Of a stretch of 64,000 nt of DNA, positions 40,226-49,071 are shown in pieces; within the stretch, counting starts at the first letter, position 1, and each line of letters opens with the position of its first letter. Below the pieces are notes generated by a model. It worked only from the letters and a program-made list of their open reading frames with translations. It did not search any database and was not told where the DNA came from. Origin of the DNA: Pseudomonas lalucatii. Its GTDB lineage: Bacteria > Pseudomonadota > Gammaproteobacteria > Pseudomonadales > Pseudomonadaceae. Both the position numbers and the translations under genes were made by a program. The DNA lies in NCBI RefSeq assembly GCF_018398425.1, contig NZ_JADPMV010000002.1, forward strand, positions 992,001 to 1,056,000. Direction: 5' to 3'.

Positions 40226-41671
40226 ATGCAATGGGAAACCGTGATCGGGCTGGAAATCCACGCCCAGCTCAGCACCCAATCGAAGATTTTCTCCGCCAGC
40301 GCCACCGGCTTCGGCGCCGAGCCCAACACCCAGGCCAGCCTGGTCGACCTCGGCATGCCCGGTACCCTGCCGGTGCTCAACGAGCAGGCCGTGCGCATGG
40401 CCTGCAAGTTCGGCCTGGCGATCGACGCCGAGATCGCGCCGAAGAACGTCTTCGCCCGCAAGAACTACTTCTACCCGGACCTGCCCAAGGGCTACCAGAC
40501 CAGCCAGATGGATGACCCCATCGTCGGCAAGGGCCATCTGGACATCACCCTGGAAGACGGCACGGTCAAGCGCATCGGCATCACCCGCGCCCACCTGGAA
40601 GAGGACGCCGGCAAGAGCCTGCACGAAGACTTCCACGGCATGAGCGGCATCGACCTCAACCGCGCCGGCACGCCGCTGCTGGAGATCGTCTCCGAGCCGG
40701 ACATCCGCAGCGCCAAGGAAGCGGTGGCCTACGTCAAGGCGATCCATGCCCTGGTGCGCTACCTGGGCATCTGCGACGGCAACATGGCCGAGGGCTCGCT
40801 GCGCTGCGACTGCAACGTCTCGGTGCGGCCCAAGGGCCAGGCCGCGTTCGGCACCCGCGCCGAGATCAAGAACGTCAACTCCTTCCGCTTCATCGAGAAG
40901 GCGATCAACCACGAGGTGCAGCGGCAGATCGAGCTGATCGAGGACGGCGGCACGGTGGTCCAGGAGACCCGCCTGTACGACCCGAACAAGGACGAGACGC
41001 GCTCCATGCGCAGCAAGGAGGAAGCCAACGACTACCGTTACTTCCCCTGCCCCGACCTGCTGCCGGTGGTGATCGAGCCGAGCTTGCTCGAGGAGATCCG
41101 CGCCGGCCTGCCGGAGCTGCCGGTGCAGAAGCGCGAGCGCTTCGAGCGCGAATTCGGCCTGTCGGCCTACGACGCCAGCGTGCTGGCCGCCAGCCGCGAG
41201 CTGGCCGACTACTTCGAGCAGGTCCAGCAGGCCTGCGGCGACGCCAAGCTGGCAGCCAACTGGGTGATGGGCGAGCTGTCCAGCCTGCTCAACAAGGAGG
41301 GCCTGGAGATCGACCAGTCGCCGGTGTCCGCCGCGCAGTTGGGCGGCATGATCCTGCGCATCAAGGACGACACCATCAGCGGCAAGATCGCCAAGATGGT
41401 GTTCGAGGCCATGGCCGCCGGCGAAGGCGACGCCGATGCGATCATCGCGGCCAAGGGCCTCAAGCAGGTCACCGACAGCGGCGCCATCGAGGCCATGCTC
41501 GACGAGGTGCTGGCGGCCAATGCCGAGCAGCTCGAGCAGTACCGCGCCGCGGATGAAGCCAAGCGCGGCAAGATGTTCGGCTTCTTCGTCGGCCAGGCCA
41601 TGAAGGCCTCCAAGGGCAAGGCCAACCCCGGCCAGGTGAACCAACTGCTGAAGAAGAAGCTCGAAGGGTAA
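40226..41671 (+). CDS. gatB: Asp/Glu-tRNA amidotransferase subunit B
   Basis: A 481-residue GatB with the N-terminal kinase-like core ([20 protein letters not shown]) and a C-terminal YqeY/tail region for tRNA contact. GatCAB converts misacylated Asp-tRNA-Asn (and Glu-tRNA-Gln where formed) to the amide form. In P. aeruginosa it is needed for Asn-tRNA. It lies 11 bp after gatA, with GAGGAC upstream, and ends before a strong terminator. Confidence 0.96.
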   Translation: MQWETVIGLEIHAQLSTQSKIFSASATGFGAEPNTQASLVDLGMPGTLPVLNEQAVRMACKFGLAIDAEIAPKNVFARKNYFYPDLPKGYQTSQMDDPIVGKGHLDITLEDGTVKRIGITRAHLEEDAGKSLHEDFHGMSGIDLNRAGTPLLEIVSEPDIRSAKEAVAYVKAIHALVRYLGICDGNMAEGSLRCDCNVSVRPKGQAAFGTRAEIKNVNSFRFIEKAINHEVQRQIELIEDGGTVVQETRLYDPNKDETRSMRSKEEANDYRYFPCPDLLPVVIEPSLLEEIRAGLPELPVQKRERFEREFGLSAYDASVLAASRELADYFEQVQQACGDAKLAANWVMGELSSLLNKEGLEIDQSPVSAAQLGGMILRIKDDTISGKIAKMVFEAMAAGEGDADAIIAAKGLKQVTDSGAIEAMLDEVLAANAEQLEQYRAADEAKRGKMFGFFVGQAMKASKGKANPGQVNQLLKKKLEG

Positions 41672-41720
41672 GCCGGGCCGCACGGCCCAAGCAGCACAAC
41701 AGGGATGTCAGCAACATGCG

Positions 41721-41746
41721 ACGCCGGGGCCTGCCCCGGCGTTTAT
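41721..41746 (+). terminator. Terminator after gatCAB
   Basis: The 9-bp stem ACGCCGGGG/CCCCGGCGT with a CCTG loop is followed by TTATCC. The T-tract is short but well placed, and the hairpin ends 20 bp before the RlpA-like gene. Confidence 0.65.
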
Positions 41747-41765
41747 CCATCCGGAGAGACTACCT

Positions 41766-42137
41766 ATGCATCGTTTCGCTCTGCTGCTGGCGTTGTTCGC
41801 CCTGCTTTCCGGCTGCGCCAGCCAGCGCGTCGCCGACGACGGCTACAGCGCCGAGGGCCGCGCCTCCTATTACGGCGCCCGCCACCACGGCAAGAAGACC
41901 GCCAGCGGCGAGCGCTTCGACCAGCACGCGCTGACCGCCGCCCATCGCAGCCTGCCGTTCGGCAGCCGGGTGCGGGTCACCAACCTGCGCAACGACAAGA
42001 CCGTGGTGGTGCGCATCAACGACCGCGGCCCCTACGCCCGCGGGCGCATCATCGACCTGTCGAAGGCGGCCGCCGCGCGGCTCGACATGCTCCGCGCCGG
42101 CGTGGTGCCGGTGCGCGTGCAACAGCTGGCCGACTGA
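41766..42137 (+). CDS. Short RlpA-like septal-ring lipoprotein (double-psi barrel)
   Basis: A 123-residue lipoprotein. The signal peptide ends in the lipobox LLSGC with Cys18 as the lipid anchor. The rest is a double-psi beta-barrel: [20 protein letters not shown], then [18 protein letters not shown], then IDLSKAAA. RlpA cuts glycan strands that lack stem peptides. The SPOR domain of full RlpA is missing, and the catalytic Asp/His positions in TAAHRSLPF and RIIDLS are present. It could act as a minimal transglycosylase or be inactive. It equals the PA4485-type gene after gatB. Confidence 0.85.
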   Translation: MHRFALLLALFALLSGCASQRVADDGYSAEGRASYYGARHHGKKTASGERFDQHALTAAHRSLPFGSRVRVTNLRNDKTVVVRINDRGPYARGRIIDLSKAAAARLDMLRAGVVPVRVQQLAD

Positions 42138-42238
42138 CGCACCCGGCCTTTACACGCGGTTACCAATAGCCGCCCCGCCCCTCTGGCCCGGCGCGTGCGG
42201 ATGGCTACACTGGCCGCACCTTTCTGGAGCCCCTCGCC

Positions 42239-43327
42239 ATGAGCCTGATGACCTTCGTTTACCTGATCGCCGGCCTGCTGCTGCTGGTGGCCGGCGCCGA
42301 GGTGCTGGTGCGCGGCGCCGCCAAACTGGCGGCGCAGTTCGGCATCCCGCCGCTGATCATCGGCCTGACCGTGGTGGCCTTCGGCACCAGCGCCCCGGAA
42401 ACCGCGGTGAGCGTGCAGGCCGCGGTGAACGGCAGCGGCGACCTGGCCATCGGCAACGTGCTGGGCAGCAATATCGCCAACGTGCTGCTGATCCTCGGCA
42501 CGACCGCGCTGATCGCCCCGCTGGTGGTGTCGCGCCAGCTGATCCGCCTGGACGTGCCGATCATGATCGGCGCCAGCCTGGTGGTCTACGCACTGGCCTG
42601 GGACGGCCAGCTGAGCCGCCTCGACGGCGCCCTGCTGTTCGCCGGCGTGCTGGCCTACACCGGCTTCCTGATCTACAGCAGCCGCAAGGAATCGAGCGGC
42701 GCCGACGACGAATTCGCCAAGGAGTTCGGCCTGCACGAAGCGCCCAAGCCCCATGCCGGCCTGCTCAACCTGGGCCTGCTGATCGGCGGCCTGGGGCTGC
42801 TGGTCGGCGGTTCCAACCTGCTGGTCGCAGGCGCGGTCGAACTGGCCCGCGCCCTGGGCCTGTCGGAGCTGGTGATCGGCCTGACGGTGGTGGCCGTCGG
42901 CACCTCGCTGCCGGAGCTGGCGACCTCGGTGATGGCGGTGCTCAAGGGCGAGCGGGACATCGCCGTGGGCAACATAGTCGGCAGCAACATCTTCAACCTG
43001 CTCTGCGTGCTGGGCCTGGCCTCGCTGGTGTCGCCGCTGCCGATCGCCGTGGCGGCCAACGCCCTGGCCTTCGACTTCCCGGTGATGATCGCGGTGGCGG
43101 TCGCCTGCCTGCCGATCTTCTTCTCCGGCTACCGCATCAACCGCTGGGAGGGCCTGCTGTTCCTCGCCTACTACGCGGCCTACACCCTCTACCTGGTGCT
43201 CACGGCCAACGCCCGACCGTTCGCCGAGACCTTCGCCGCCGCCATGCTCGGCTACGCCCTGCCGTTGACCGCGGTGACCCTGCTGGTGATCGGCGCCCGC
43301 GCCTGGCACCGCCAGCGCGCCGCCTGA
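42239..43327 (+). CDS. CaCA-family calcium/sodium antiporter (YrbG-like)
   Basis: A 362-residue membrane protein of about ten helices. The two alpha repeats of Na/Ca exchangers are evident: GTSAPETAVSVQAA...GNVLGSNIANV and GTSLPELATSVMAV...GNIVGSNIFN. It likely exports Ca2+ in exchange for Na+ or H+. In E. coli the YrbG homologue lies beside kdsD; here it follows the RlpA-like gene instead. Ends 4 bp from the convergent AEC carrier. Confidence 0.9.
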   Translation: MSLMTFVYLIAGLLLLVAGAEVLVRGAAKLAAQFGIPPLIIGLTVVAFGTSAPETAVSVQAAVNGSGDLAIGNVLGSNIANVLLILGTTALIAPLVVSRQLIRLDVPIMIGASLVVYALAWDGQLSRLDGALLFAGVLAYTGFLIYSSRKESSGADDEFAKEFGLHEAPKPHAGLLNLGLLIGGLGLLVGGSNLLVAGAVELARALGLSELVIGLTVVAVGTSLPELATSVMAVLKGERDIAVGNIVGSNIFNLLCVLGLASLVSPLPIAVAANALAFDFPVMIAVAVACLPIFFSGYRINRWEGLLFLAYYAAYTLYLVLTANARPFAETFAAAMLGYALPLTAVTLLVIGARAWHRQRAA

Positions 43328-43331
43328 ACCC

Positions 43332-44273
43332 CTAGGCCCAGCCGCCCCACTGCAGCAGCAGCAAGCCGAGGTTGATGGTCACCACCCCCGCCAGGGTGGT
43401 GATCACGATGATCGCCGCGGCGAGCTGGTGATTGCCGCCCATGGCCCGGGCCATGACGAAGCTGGCCGCGGCGGTGGGGCTGGCGAAATAGAAGAACAGG
43501 ATGCCCAGGTCGGCGCCGCGAAAGCCCCACAGCCAGGCGCCCAGGGTCGCCAGCAGCGGCAGCCAGACCATCTTCATCGCGCTGGAACTCAGGGCGATGG
43601 CGCTGCTCTCGCGCAGCGAGGCCAGCGACAGGGTGCCGCCGATGCAGATCAGCGCCAGGGGCAGGGTCATCTGCGCGAAGTAGCCAGCGGAGGTCAGCAG
43701 CCAGTCGGGCAACGCCAGCCGCCAGTAGGCCACCGGGATGGCCAGGAGCACGCCGATGATCAGCGGATTGCTGAGGATGCTCCGCACTATGGCCCCGGGG
43801 TCGGCCTTGGCATTGGGGCTGTAGATCGCCAGGACGATGGCCGCGAGCACGTTGTAGCAGAGGATCACCACCCCGGCCAGGACGCTGCCCACCGCCAGGC
43901 CGTAGTCGCCATACAGGCTGGTGGCCAGGGCCAGGCCGACGATGCCGTTGTTGCCGCGAAAGGCGCCCTGGGTATAGATGCCGCGATCGGCTTCGGGGCA
44001 ACGCCAGACGGCCCAGCCCCAGGCCAGCAGGAAGGTCGCCAGGGTCGCCAGCACGAAGTAGCCGAGCAGCGCCGGCTGCAGGGCGGCATCCAGGTCGGCC
44101 CTGACGATGCCGAGGAACAGCAGGGTCGGCATGGTGCCGCGAAACACCAGGGACGAGGCGGTGTTGATGAAGGCCGTGTCGATCCAGCCCAGGCGCTTGA
44201 GCGCCACGCCGAGAAACAACATGGAGAAGACCGGCGCGGTGATGGCGAGGGTTTGCTGGACGACGGCGAGCAT
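43332..44273 (-). CDS. AEC-family (auxin efflux carrier-like) transporter
   Basis: A 313-residue carrier of about ten transmembrane helices with the AEC/PIN-like repeat. Bacterial relatives move malonate or related acids, but the substrate here is unknown. I start at the ATG at 44273 because GGA lies 6 bp upstream; an ATG two codons earlier overlaps that site. A 14-bp palindrome sits 18 bp before the start, suggesting control by a dimeric repressor. Converges on the antiporter gene. Confidence 0.88.
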   Translation of the reverse strand: MLAVVQQTLAITAPVFSMLFLGVALKRLGWIDTAFINTASSLVFRGTMPTLLFLGIVRADLDAALQPALLGYFVLATLATFLLAWGWAVWRCPEADRGIYTQGAFRGNNGIVGLALATSLYGDYGLAVGSVLAGVVILCYNVLAAIVLAIYSPNAKADPGAIVRSILSNPLIIGVLLAIPVAYWRLALPDWLLTSAGYFAQMTLPLALICIGGTLSLASLRESSAIALSSSAMKMVWLPLLATLGAWLWGFRGADLGILFFYFASPTAAASFVMARAMGGNHQLAAAIIVITTLAGVVTINLGLLLLQWGGWA

Positions 44274-44291
44274 GGACATTCCGGACTATTA

Positions 44292-44305
44292 ATTAGCCGG
44301 CTAAT
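44292..44305. promoter_or_regulatory. Palindromic operator candidate before the AEC carrier
   Basis: ATTAGCCGGCTAAT is a perfect palindrome. Its core TTAGCCGGCTAA differs at two central bases from the SlyA/MarR-type consensus TTAGCAAGCTAA. Its position just before the start codon suits repression. Confidence 0.55.
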
Positions 44306-44381
44306 GATAGCCCCGTCGCCGAAAAAATTGCCGGAATTTTCCGCCCCTCCAGGACGGCGGACGGGCGCGCCGCCCGCCGCT

Positions 44382-44942
44382 TCAGCGCCGCACCGGGCGC
44401 TTCTGCAACTTGCGCTGCAGGGTCCGCCGGTGCATGCCCAGGGCCCGTGCGGTGGCGGAGATATTGCCCTCGTGCTCGGCCAGCACGCGCTGGATGTGTT
44501 CCCACTGCAGGCGGTCGACCGACATCGGGTTGTCCGGCACCAGGCTGTCCAGGTCGGCATGCTGGGTCAGCAGCGCGGCCAGCACGTCGTCGGCATCGGC
44601 CGGCTTGCACAGGTAGTTGCAGGCGCCGCGCTTGATCGCCTCCACCGCGGTGGCGATGCTCGAATAGCCGGTGAGGATCACCACGCGCATCTCGGCGTCC
44701 AGCTCCAGCAGCTTGGGCAGCAGCACCAGGCCGGAGTCGCCCTCCATCTTCAGGTCGACCACGGCGTAGTCGGGCAGGTCCTGCTGGGCCAGCAGCAATC
44801 CCTCCTCGGCCGAGCCGGCGGTGGACACCCGCAGGCCGCGGCTGCTCATGGCCCGCGCCATGACCCGGGTGAAGGTCGGGTCGTCGTCGACCAGCAACAG
44901 GTGGGGTTGCTCTTCGCCATCGAACAGCGGCTCGTCACTCAT
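44382..44942 (-). CDS. roxR: Redox response regulator RoxR (RegA/PrrA/ActR family)
   Basis: A 186-residue response regulator. The N-terminal receiver has the acidic pair at 19-21 (VDDD), phospho-acceptor Asp63 in VVDLKM, and a TGYSS and CKPAD switch. A short linker leads to a Fis-type HTH (GNISATARALGMHRRTLQRKL), nearly identical to RegA/PrrA. It works with RoxS to adjust respiration, notably the cyanide-insensitive oxidase in P. aeruginosa and P. putida. AAAGGAG is 7 bp upstream. It follows roxS by 23 bp. Confidence 0.94.
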   Translation of the reverse strand: MSDEPLFDGEEQPHLLLVDDDPTFTRVMARAMSSRGLRVSTAGSAEEGLLLAQQDLPDYAVVDLKMEGDSGLVLLPKLLELDAEMRVVILTGYSSIATAVEAIKRGACNYLCKPADADDVLAALLTQHADLDSLVPDNPMSVDRLQWEHIQRVLAEHEGNISATARALGMHRRTLQRKLQKRPVRR

Positions 44943-44965
44943 TTCTCACTCCTTTCGGGCCGGAC

Positions 44966-46219
44966 TCAGGTTCGGCCGTAGGCTCGCGGCAACTTCAGCT
45001 CGGTGAGGGTGCCGCCCTCTTCGTGGTTATACAACTTTACCGTGCCGCCGGCACGGGTGACGCTGGCCTGGCTGAGAAACAGCCCCAGGCCGAAGCCCTT
45101 GCCCTTGGTGGTGAAGAACGGCCGGCCGAGCTGCTCGGCGATGGCCAGGGGCACGCCGGCGCCATGGTCGCGAATGCTCAGGCGCAGCCACTGGTGGTCC
45201 CAGTCCAGACGCACCTCGAGCTGGTCCGGGCAGGCATCGGCGGCATTGTTCAGCAGGTTGAGCAGGGCCTGGGTCAGGTCCGCCGGCGGCATCAACCGCG
45301 GCGCCGTGCCGCGTCCCAGGCACTGGTAGCGATAGCTGGCCTCGGGGCGCATCAGGTGCCAGCGGTTCAGTGCGGTTTCCAGCCACTCGACGCAGGACTG
45401 CTCGACCACCGCCTGACGGCGGTCGGCCTCGGCGGCACGTACCAGCTGCTGCAGGGTGTCCTTGCACAGCATGACCTGCTGCTGCAGCACCGCCAGGTCC
45501 TCCTGCAGCAGCGGCTCCTGGTGTTCGCGGCGCAGCTCCTTGATCAGCACGCTCATGGTCGCCAGCGGCGTGCCCAGCTCGTGGGCGGCGCCGGCGGCCT
45601 GGGTGGCCACGGCGAGCAGCTGCTGATCGCGCAGCCCCTCCTCGCGACGCTCGGCGCGCAGCTCCTCCTGATGGCGCAGTTCCTCGGCCATCTTGGCGAC
45701 GAAGAAGGTGATCAGCGCCGCCGCCAGGGCGAAGCTCAGCCACATGCCGTAGATCAGCAGGCTCTCCCGTGGCCCGGGGGGCAGCTCCAGCGGGTGCGAC
45801 CACACCAGCAGCAGGGTATAGCCGGCCAGGGCCAGGCCCGACAGGACGATGGTGAACAGCCAGGGCAGGGTCGCCGCGGCGATGGTCAGCGGCACCAGGT
45901 AGTAGGAGACGAAGGGGTTGGTCGAGCCCCCCGTGTAGTACAGCAGCACGCTGTGGATGATCAGGTCGCAGCCCAGCTGCACCGCATATTCCTGCTCGGT
46001 GACCGGCCAGGGGCCACGCAGGCGCACCGCGGTGAGCAGGCAGAGGACGAAGGAAATGCCCAGGGTGACGCTGAGTTCCAGCCAGGGCAGGGGCAGCAGG
46101 CCCGAGTGGTAGGCCAGGCCCACCGAACCGGCCTGGGCGGCCAGCACCAGGATACGGATCAGGGTCAGGCGCCAGAGGTTCTGTCGACTGGCCGACAACA
46201 ACTGCACGGGTGCGAGCAT
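44966..46219 (-). CDS. roxS: Redox sensor histidine kinase RoxS (RegB/PrrB family)
   Basis: A 417-residue sensor kinase. The N-terminal half has about six transmembrane helices, with the quinone-binding loop GGSTNPF at residues 97-103 that is shared by RegB/PrrB. The H-box is AAHELGTPLAT with His213. Cys252 in LCKDTLQQL fits the redox-active cysteine of RegB. The ATPase part shows NLLNNAADACPDQLE and GKGFGLGLFLS. The ATG at 46219 is chosen since an upstream in-frame stretch is low in family features. Its promoter region is shared with the SIMPL gene and holds a RoxR-like site. Confidence 0.94.
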   Translation of the reverse strand: MLAPVQLLSASRQNLWRLTLIRILVLAAQAGSVGLAYHSGLLPLPWLELSVTLGISFVLCLLTAVRLRGPWPVTEQEYAVQLGCDLIIHSVLLYYTGGSTNPFVSYYLVPLTIAAATLPWLFTIVLSGLALAGYTLLLVWSHPLELPPGPRESLLIYGMWLSFALAAALITFFVAKMAEELRHQEELRAERREEGLRDQQLLAVATQAAGAAHELGTPLATMSVLIKELRREHQEPLLQEDLAVLQQQVMLCKDTLQQLVRAAEADRRQAVVEQSCVEWLETALNRWHLMRPEASYRYQCLGRGTAPRLMPPADLTQALLNLLNNAADACPDQLEVRLDWDHQWLRLSIRDHGAGVPLAIAEQLGRPFFTTKGKGFGLGLFLSQASVTRAGGTVKLYNHEEGGTLTELKLPRAYGRT

Positions 46220-46278
46220 GGGCTCTCCAGATAGCCGCGACTTGCGAGCCGAGCGAGTATAACCAAGGCTTTGCCGCG

Positions 46279-46305
46279 CCCACTGCGGCAACTGGCCGCA
46301 GTGGG
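46279..46305. promoter_or_regulatory. Candidate RoxR/RegA-type binding site
   Basis: CCCACTGCGGC and GCCGCAGTGGG form a perfect 11-bp inverted repeat over a 5-base spacer. The inner half-sites GCGGC-N5-GCCGC resemble the RegA/PrrA recognition pattern GCGNC-Nx-GNCGC. It lies 60 bp before roxS and 138 bp before the SIMPL gene. Confidence 0.6.
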
Positions 46306-46442
46306 CGGGTTTCGCCACCGCCTGAGAAGGACTCGCACTCTTTCGCGAAAACCGGAACTGCGGCCAACCCGGAAAGTCGGATAACTTCGTCTACCCCCAG
46401 GAATGCGCACGGCCGTGCGCGCAATGCTCACAAGGAGCCGTC

Positions 46443-47144
46443 ATGCAGCCACTATCCCGTCTCGCCACCGCCCTCGGCGTCGCCACCCTGTTCAGCCTCC
46501 CCGCCCTGGCCGACGAGGCCCGCTACAACCAGGTCGCCCTGCGCGCCGAGGTCAGCCAGGAAATCGCCCACGACCTGATGCACGTCACCCTCTACAGCGA
46601 GGCCCAGGACAGCGACCCGGCCAGGCTCGCCGCACAGATCACCCGCACCCTGAACGACGCGCTCAAGCAGGCCCGCGCCGCCAAGGGGGTCAGCGTCGCC
46701 CTCGGCAGCCGCCACAGCTACCCGGTGTACGACGACAAGCGCCAGCGGATCTCCGCCTGGCGTGAGCGCGCCGAACTGCGCCTGGAAAGCGCCGACTTCG
46801 CCGCCCTGTCGAAGCTCACCGGCCAGATGCTCGAGAGCCTGAAGATGGCCGGCATGGACTTCAGCATCGCCGCGCCGACGCGCAAGAGCCAGGAGGACGC
46901 CCTGCTCAAGGAGGCGGTGGCCGCCTTCAAGGCCCGCGCCCAACTGGCCACCGAGGCCCTCGGCGGCAACGGCTACAAGCTGGTCAGCCTCAACCTGAGC
47001 AGCGGCGGCTTCCAGCCGCCGATGCCGATGCGCATGGCCAAGGGCATGGCGATGATGGAGGCGGCGCCGACACCGGAGATCGAGGCCGGCACCAGCCAGG
47101 TGACGGTCAACGCCGACGGCGTCATCGAAGTGCAGATGCCCTGA
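46443..47144 (+). CDS. Periplasmic SIMPL-domain protein (DUF541)
   Basis: A 233-residue secreted protein with a signal peptide ending at ALADEA and a SIMPL/DUF541 fold (VSQEIAHDLMHVTLYSEAQDSD, later YKLVSLNLSSGG). Family members in Gram-negative bacteria are linked to outer-membrane or oxidative-stress resistance, but no firm function is known. AAGGAG is 6 bp upstream of the ATG. The gene is divergent from roxS and shares the candidate RoxR site, so redox control is plausible. Confidence 0.87.
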   Translation: MQPLSRLATALGVATLFSLPALADEARYNQVALRAEVSQEIAHDLMHVTLYSEAQDSDPARLAAQITRTLNDALKQARAAKGVSVALGSRHSYPVYDDKRQRISAWRERAELRLESADFAALSKLTGQMLESLKMAGMDFSIAAPTRKSQEDALLKEAVAAFKARAQLATEALGGNGYKLVSLNLSSGGFQPPMPMRMAKGMAMMEAAPTPEIEAGTSQVTVNADGVIEVQMP

Positions 47145-47305
47145 GCCTGCGACCTGGCGCGCGGTTATCGACAGATAACGGCGTATTGCCAGGTCTTTCC
47201 CGCAAACTTTCCGAAATGCGACAAGTATTTATAGTTGACCTACAGTTCAGGCTTTGCGCAGAAGATGTCGCTTGCCTCCGGTATACGCCGTGCATAGTTT
47301 CTGCC

Positions 47306-47328
47306 GAGGCCCCCACAAGGGGCCCCTC
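47306..47328 (+). other. Stem-loop in the dppA leader
   Basis: GAGG-CCCC pairs with GGGG-CCCTC across a CACAA loop, 33 bp before the dppA ATG. An A-rich stretch (ACAATCAAAATAAGAC) lies between hairpin and ribosome site, like an Hfq/Crc target. Confidence 0.45.
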
Positions 47329-47361
47329 ACGATGACAATCAAAATAAGACATGAGGTCACT

Positions 47362-48963
47362 ATGCGTAAGAACGCCGTCATCCAGGCCATGCTCGTCGCT
47401 GGGCTGATCGCCAGCACGTCCGTCGCCCACGCCGCCAGCAACCTGGTGTACTGCTCCGAGGGCAGCCCCGCCGGTTTCGACCCGGGCCTGTACACCACCG
47501 GCACCGATTTCGATGCCTCGGCGGAAACCGTATTCAATCGCCTGACCCAGTTCGAACGCGGCGGCACCGCCGTCACCCCGGGGCTGGCCGAGAAGTGGGA
47601 GGTGTCCGAGGACGGCCTCACCTACACCTTCCACCTGCGCCCCGACGTCAAGTTCCACAGCACCGAATACTTCAAGCCGAGCCGCGAGTTCAACGCCGAC
47701 GACGTGCTGTTCACCTTCGGCCGCATGCTCGACAAGGAGCATCCGTTCCGCAAGGCCTACCCGACCGAGTTCCCGTACTTCACCGACATGGGCATGGACG
47801 CCAACATCGCCAAGCTGGAGAAGGTCGATGAGCGCACCGTGCGCTTCACCCTCAACGAGGTGGACGCCGCGTTCGTGCAGAACCTGGCGATGAGTTTCGC
47901 CTCGATCCAGTCGGCCGAGTACGCCGAGCAGCTGCTCAAGGCCGGCAAGGCCGCCGACATCAACCAGAAGCCGATCGGCACCGGCCCCTTCGTGTTCAAG
48001 CGCTACCAGAAGGATGCGCAGATCCGTTTCACCGGCAACAAGGACTACTGGCAGCCCGATGACGTGAGGATCGACAACCTGATCTTCGCCATCAACACCG
48101 ACGCCTCGGTGCGCATGCAGAAGCTCAAGGCCGGCGAGTGCCAGATCACCGTCTACCCCAACCCCGCGGACCTCGACTCGCTCAAGCAGCAGGCGAACCT
48201 GAAGGTGCCGGAGCAGGCGGGCTTCAACGTCGGCTACCTGGCCTACAACACCGAGCACAAGCCGTTCGACCAGCTCGAGGTGCGCCAGGCCATGGACATG
48301 GCGGTGAACAAGCAGGCCATCATCAAGGCGGTCTACCAGGGCGCCGGTCAGCTGGCGGTCAACGGCATGCCGCCGACCCAGTGGTCCTATGACGAGACCA
48401 TCGAGGATGCCGGCTACGACCCGGAGAAGGCCAGGCAGATGCTCAGGGATGCCGGGGTCGCCGAGGGCACCGAGCTCACCCTGTGGGCCATGCCGGTGCA
48501 GCGCCCGTACAACCCCAACGCCAAGCTGATGGCCGAGATGCTCCAGGCCGACTGGGCCAAGGTCGGGATCAAGGCGAAGATCGTCAGCTACGAGTGGGGC
48601 GAGTACAACCAGCGGGCCAAGGCCGGCGAGCATGACGCGCTGCTGATCGGCTGGACCGGCGACAACGGTGACCCGGACAACTGGCTGGGCGTGCTCTACG
48701 GCTGCGACGCCATCGGTGGCAACAACTACGGCCGCTGGTGCGATGCCCAGTACGACGCGCTGATCAAGAAGGCCAAGACCCTCAACGACAAGGAGCAGCG
48801 CAGCGCGCTGTACAAGCAGGCCCAGCAGATCCTCAAGACCCAGGTGCCGATCACCCCGATCGCCCACTCCACCGTGTACCAGCCGATGAGCGACAAGGTG
48901 CAGGACTTCAAGATCAGCCCCTTCGGCCTGGTGTCCTTCTATGGCGTAAGCGTCGCCAAGTAG
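47362..48963 (+). CDS. dppA1: Dipeptide ABC transporter substrate-binding protein 1
   Basis: A 533-residue periplasmic protein with a Sec signal peptide (cleavage near AHA-AS). It belongs to the SBP_bac_5/DppA family (FHLRPDVKFHSTEYF, then GTGPFVFKRYQKDAQIRF, WTGDNGDPDNWLG). It gives dipeptides, and likely some tripeptides, to DppBCDF. The ATG at 47362 has GAGG 5 bp upstream; further upstream in-frame ATGs would extend beyond the signal peptide. It is first of the operon, with a leader hairpin. Confidence 0.95.
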   Translation: MRKNAVIQAMLVAGLIASTSVAHAASNLVYCSEGSPAGFDPGLYTTGTDFDASAETVFNRLTQFERGGTAVTPGLAEKWEVSEDGLTYTFHLRPDVKFHSTEYFKPSREFNADDVLFTFGRMLDKEHPFRKAYPTEFPYFTDMGMDANIAKLEKVDERTVRFTLNEVDAAFVQNLAMSFASIQSAEYAEQLLKAGKAADINQKPIGTGPFVFKRYQKDAQIRFTGNKDYWQPDDVRIDNLIFAINTDASVRMQKLKAGECQITVYPNPADLDSLKQQANLKVPEQAGFNVGYLAYNTEHKPFDQLEVRQAMDMAVNKQAIIKAVYQGAGQLAVNGMPPTQWSYDETIEDAGYDPEKARQMLRDAGVAEGTELTLWAMPVQRPYNPNAKLMAEMLQADWAKVGIKAKIVSYEWGEYNQRAKAGEHDALLIGWTGDNGDPDNWLGVLYGCDAIGGNNYGRWCDAQYDALIKKAKTLNDKEQRSALYKQAQQILKTQVPITPIAHSTVYQPMSDKVQDFKISPFGLVSFYGVSVAK

Positions 48964-48977
48964 CCCCACCGTGAATA

Positions 48978-49006
48978 CCCGGGCCGGTTACCCACCGGCT
49001 CGGGTT
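48978..49006 (+). terminator. Intercistronic hairpin between the two dppA genes
   Basis: CCCGGGCCGG pairs with CCGGCTCGGG (one G-U pair) over a 7-base loop, 14 bp after the stop of the first dppA. Only TT follows, so partial termination or mRNA protection is more likely than a full stop. Confidence 0.5.
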
Positions 49007-49071
49007 CCGTGCCAGAGCGGCCTACCCGGCCGCCCCCTGATCTGCACCACCGACTCCACGGGGACGCTGCA

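Noticed and set aside
47164..47179. GTTATC-GACA-GATAAC inverted repeat after the SIMPL gene, considered as a terminator
   Set aside because: Only six base pairs, half A/T, no T-run following. Recorded as a chance or minor element.
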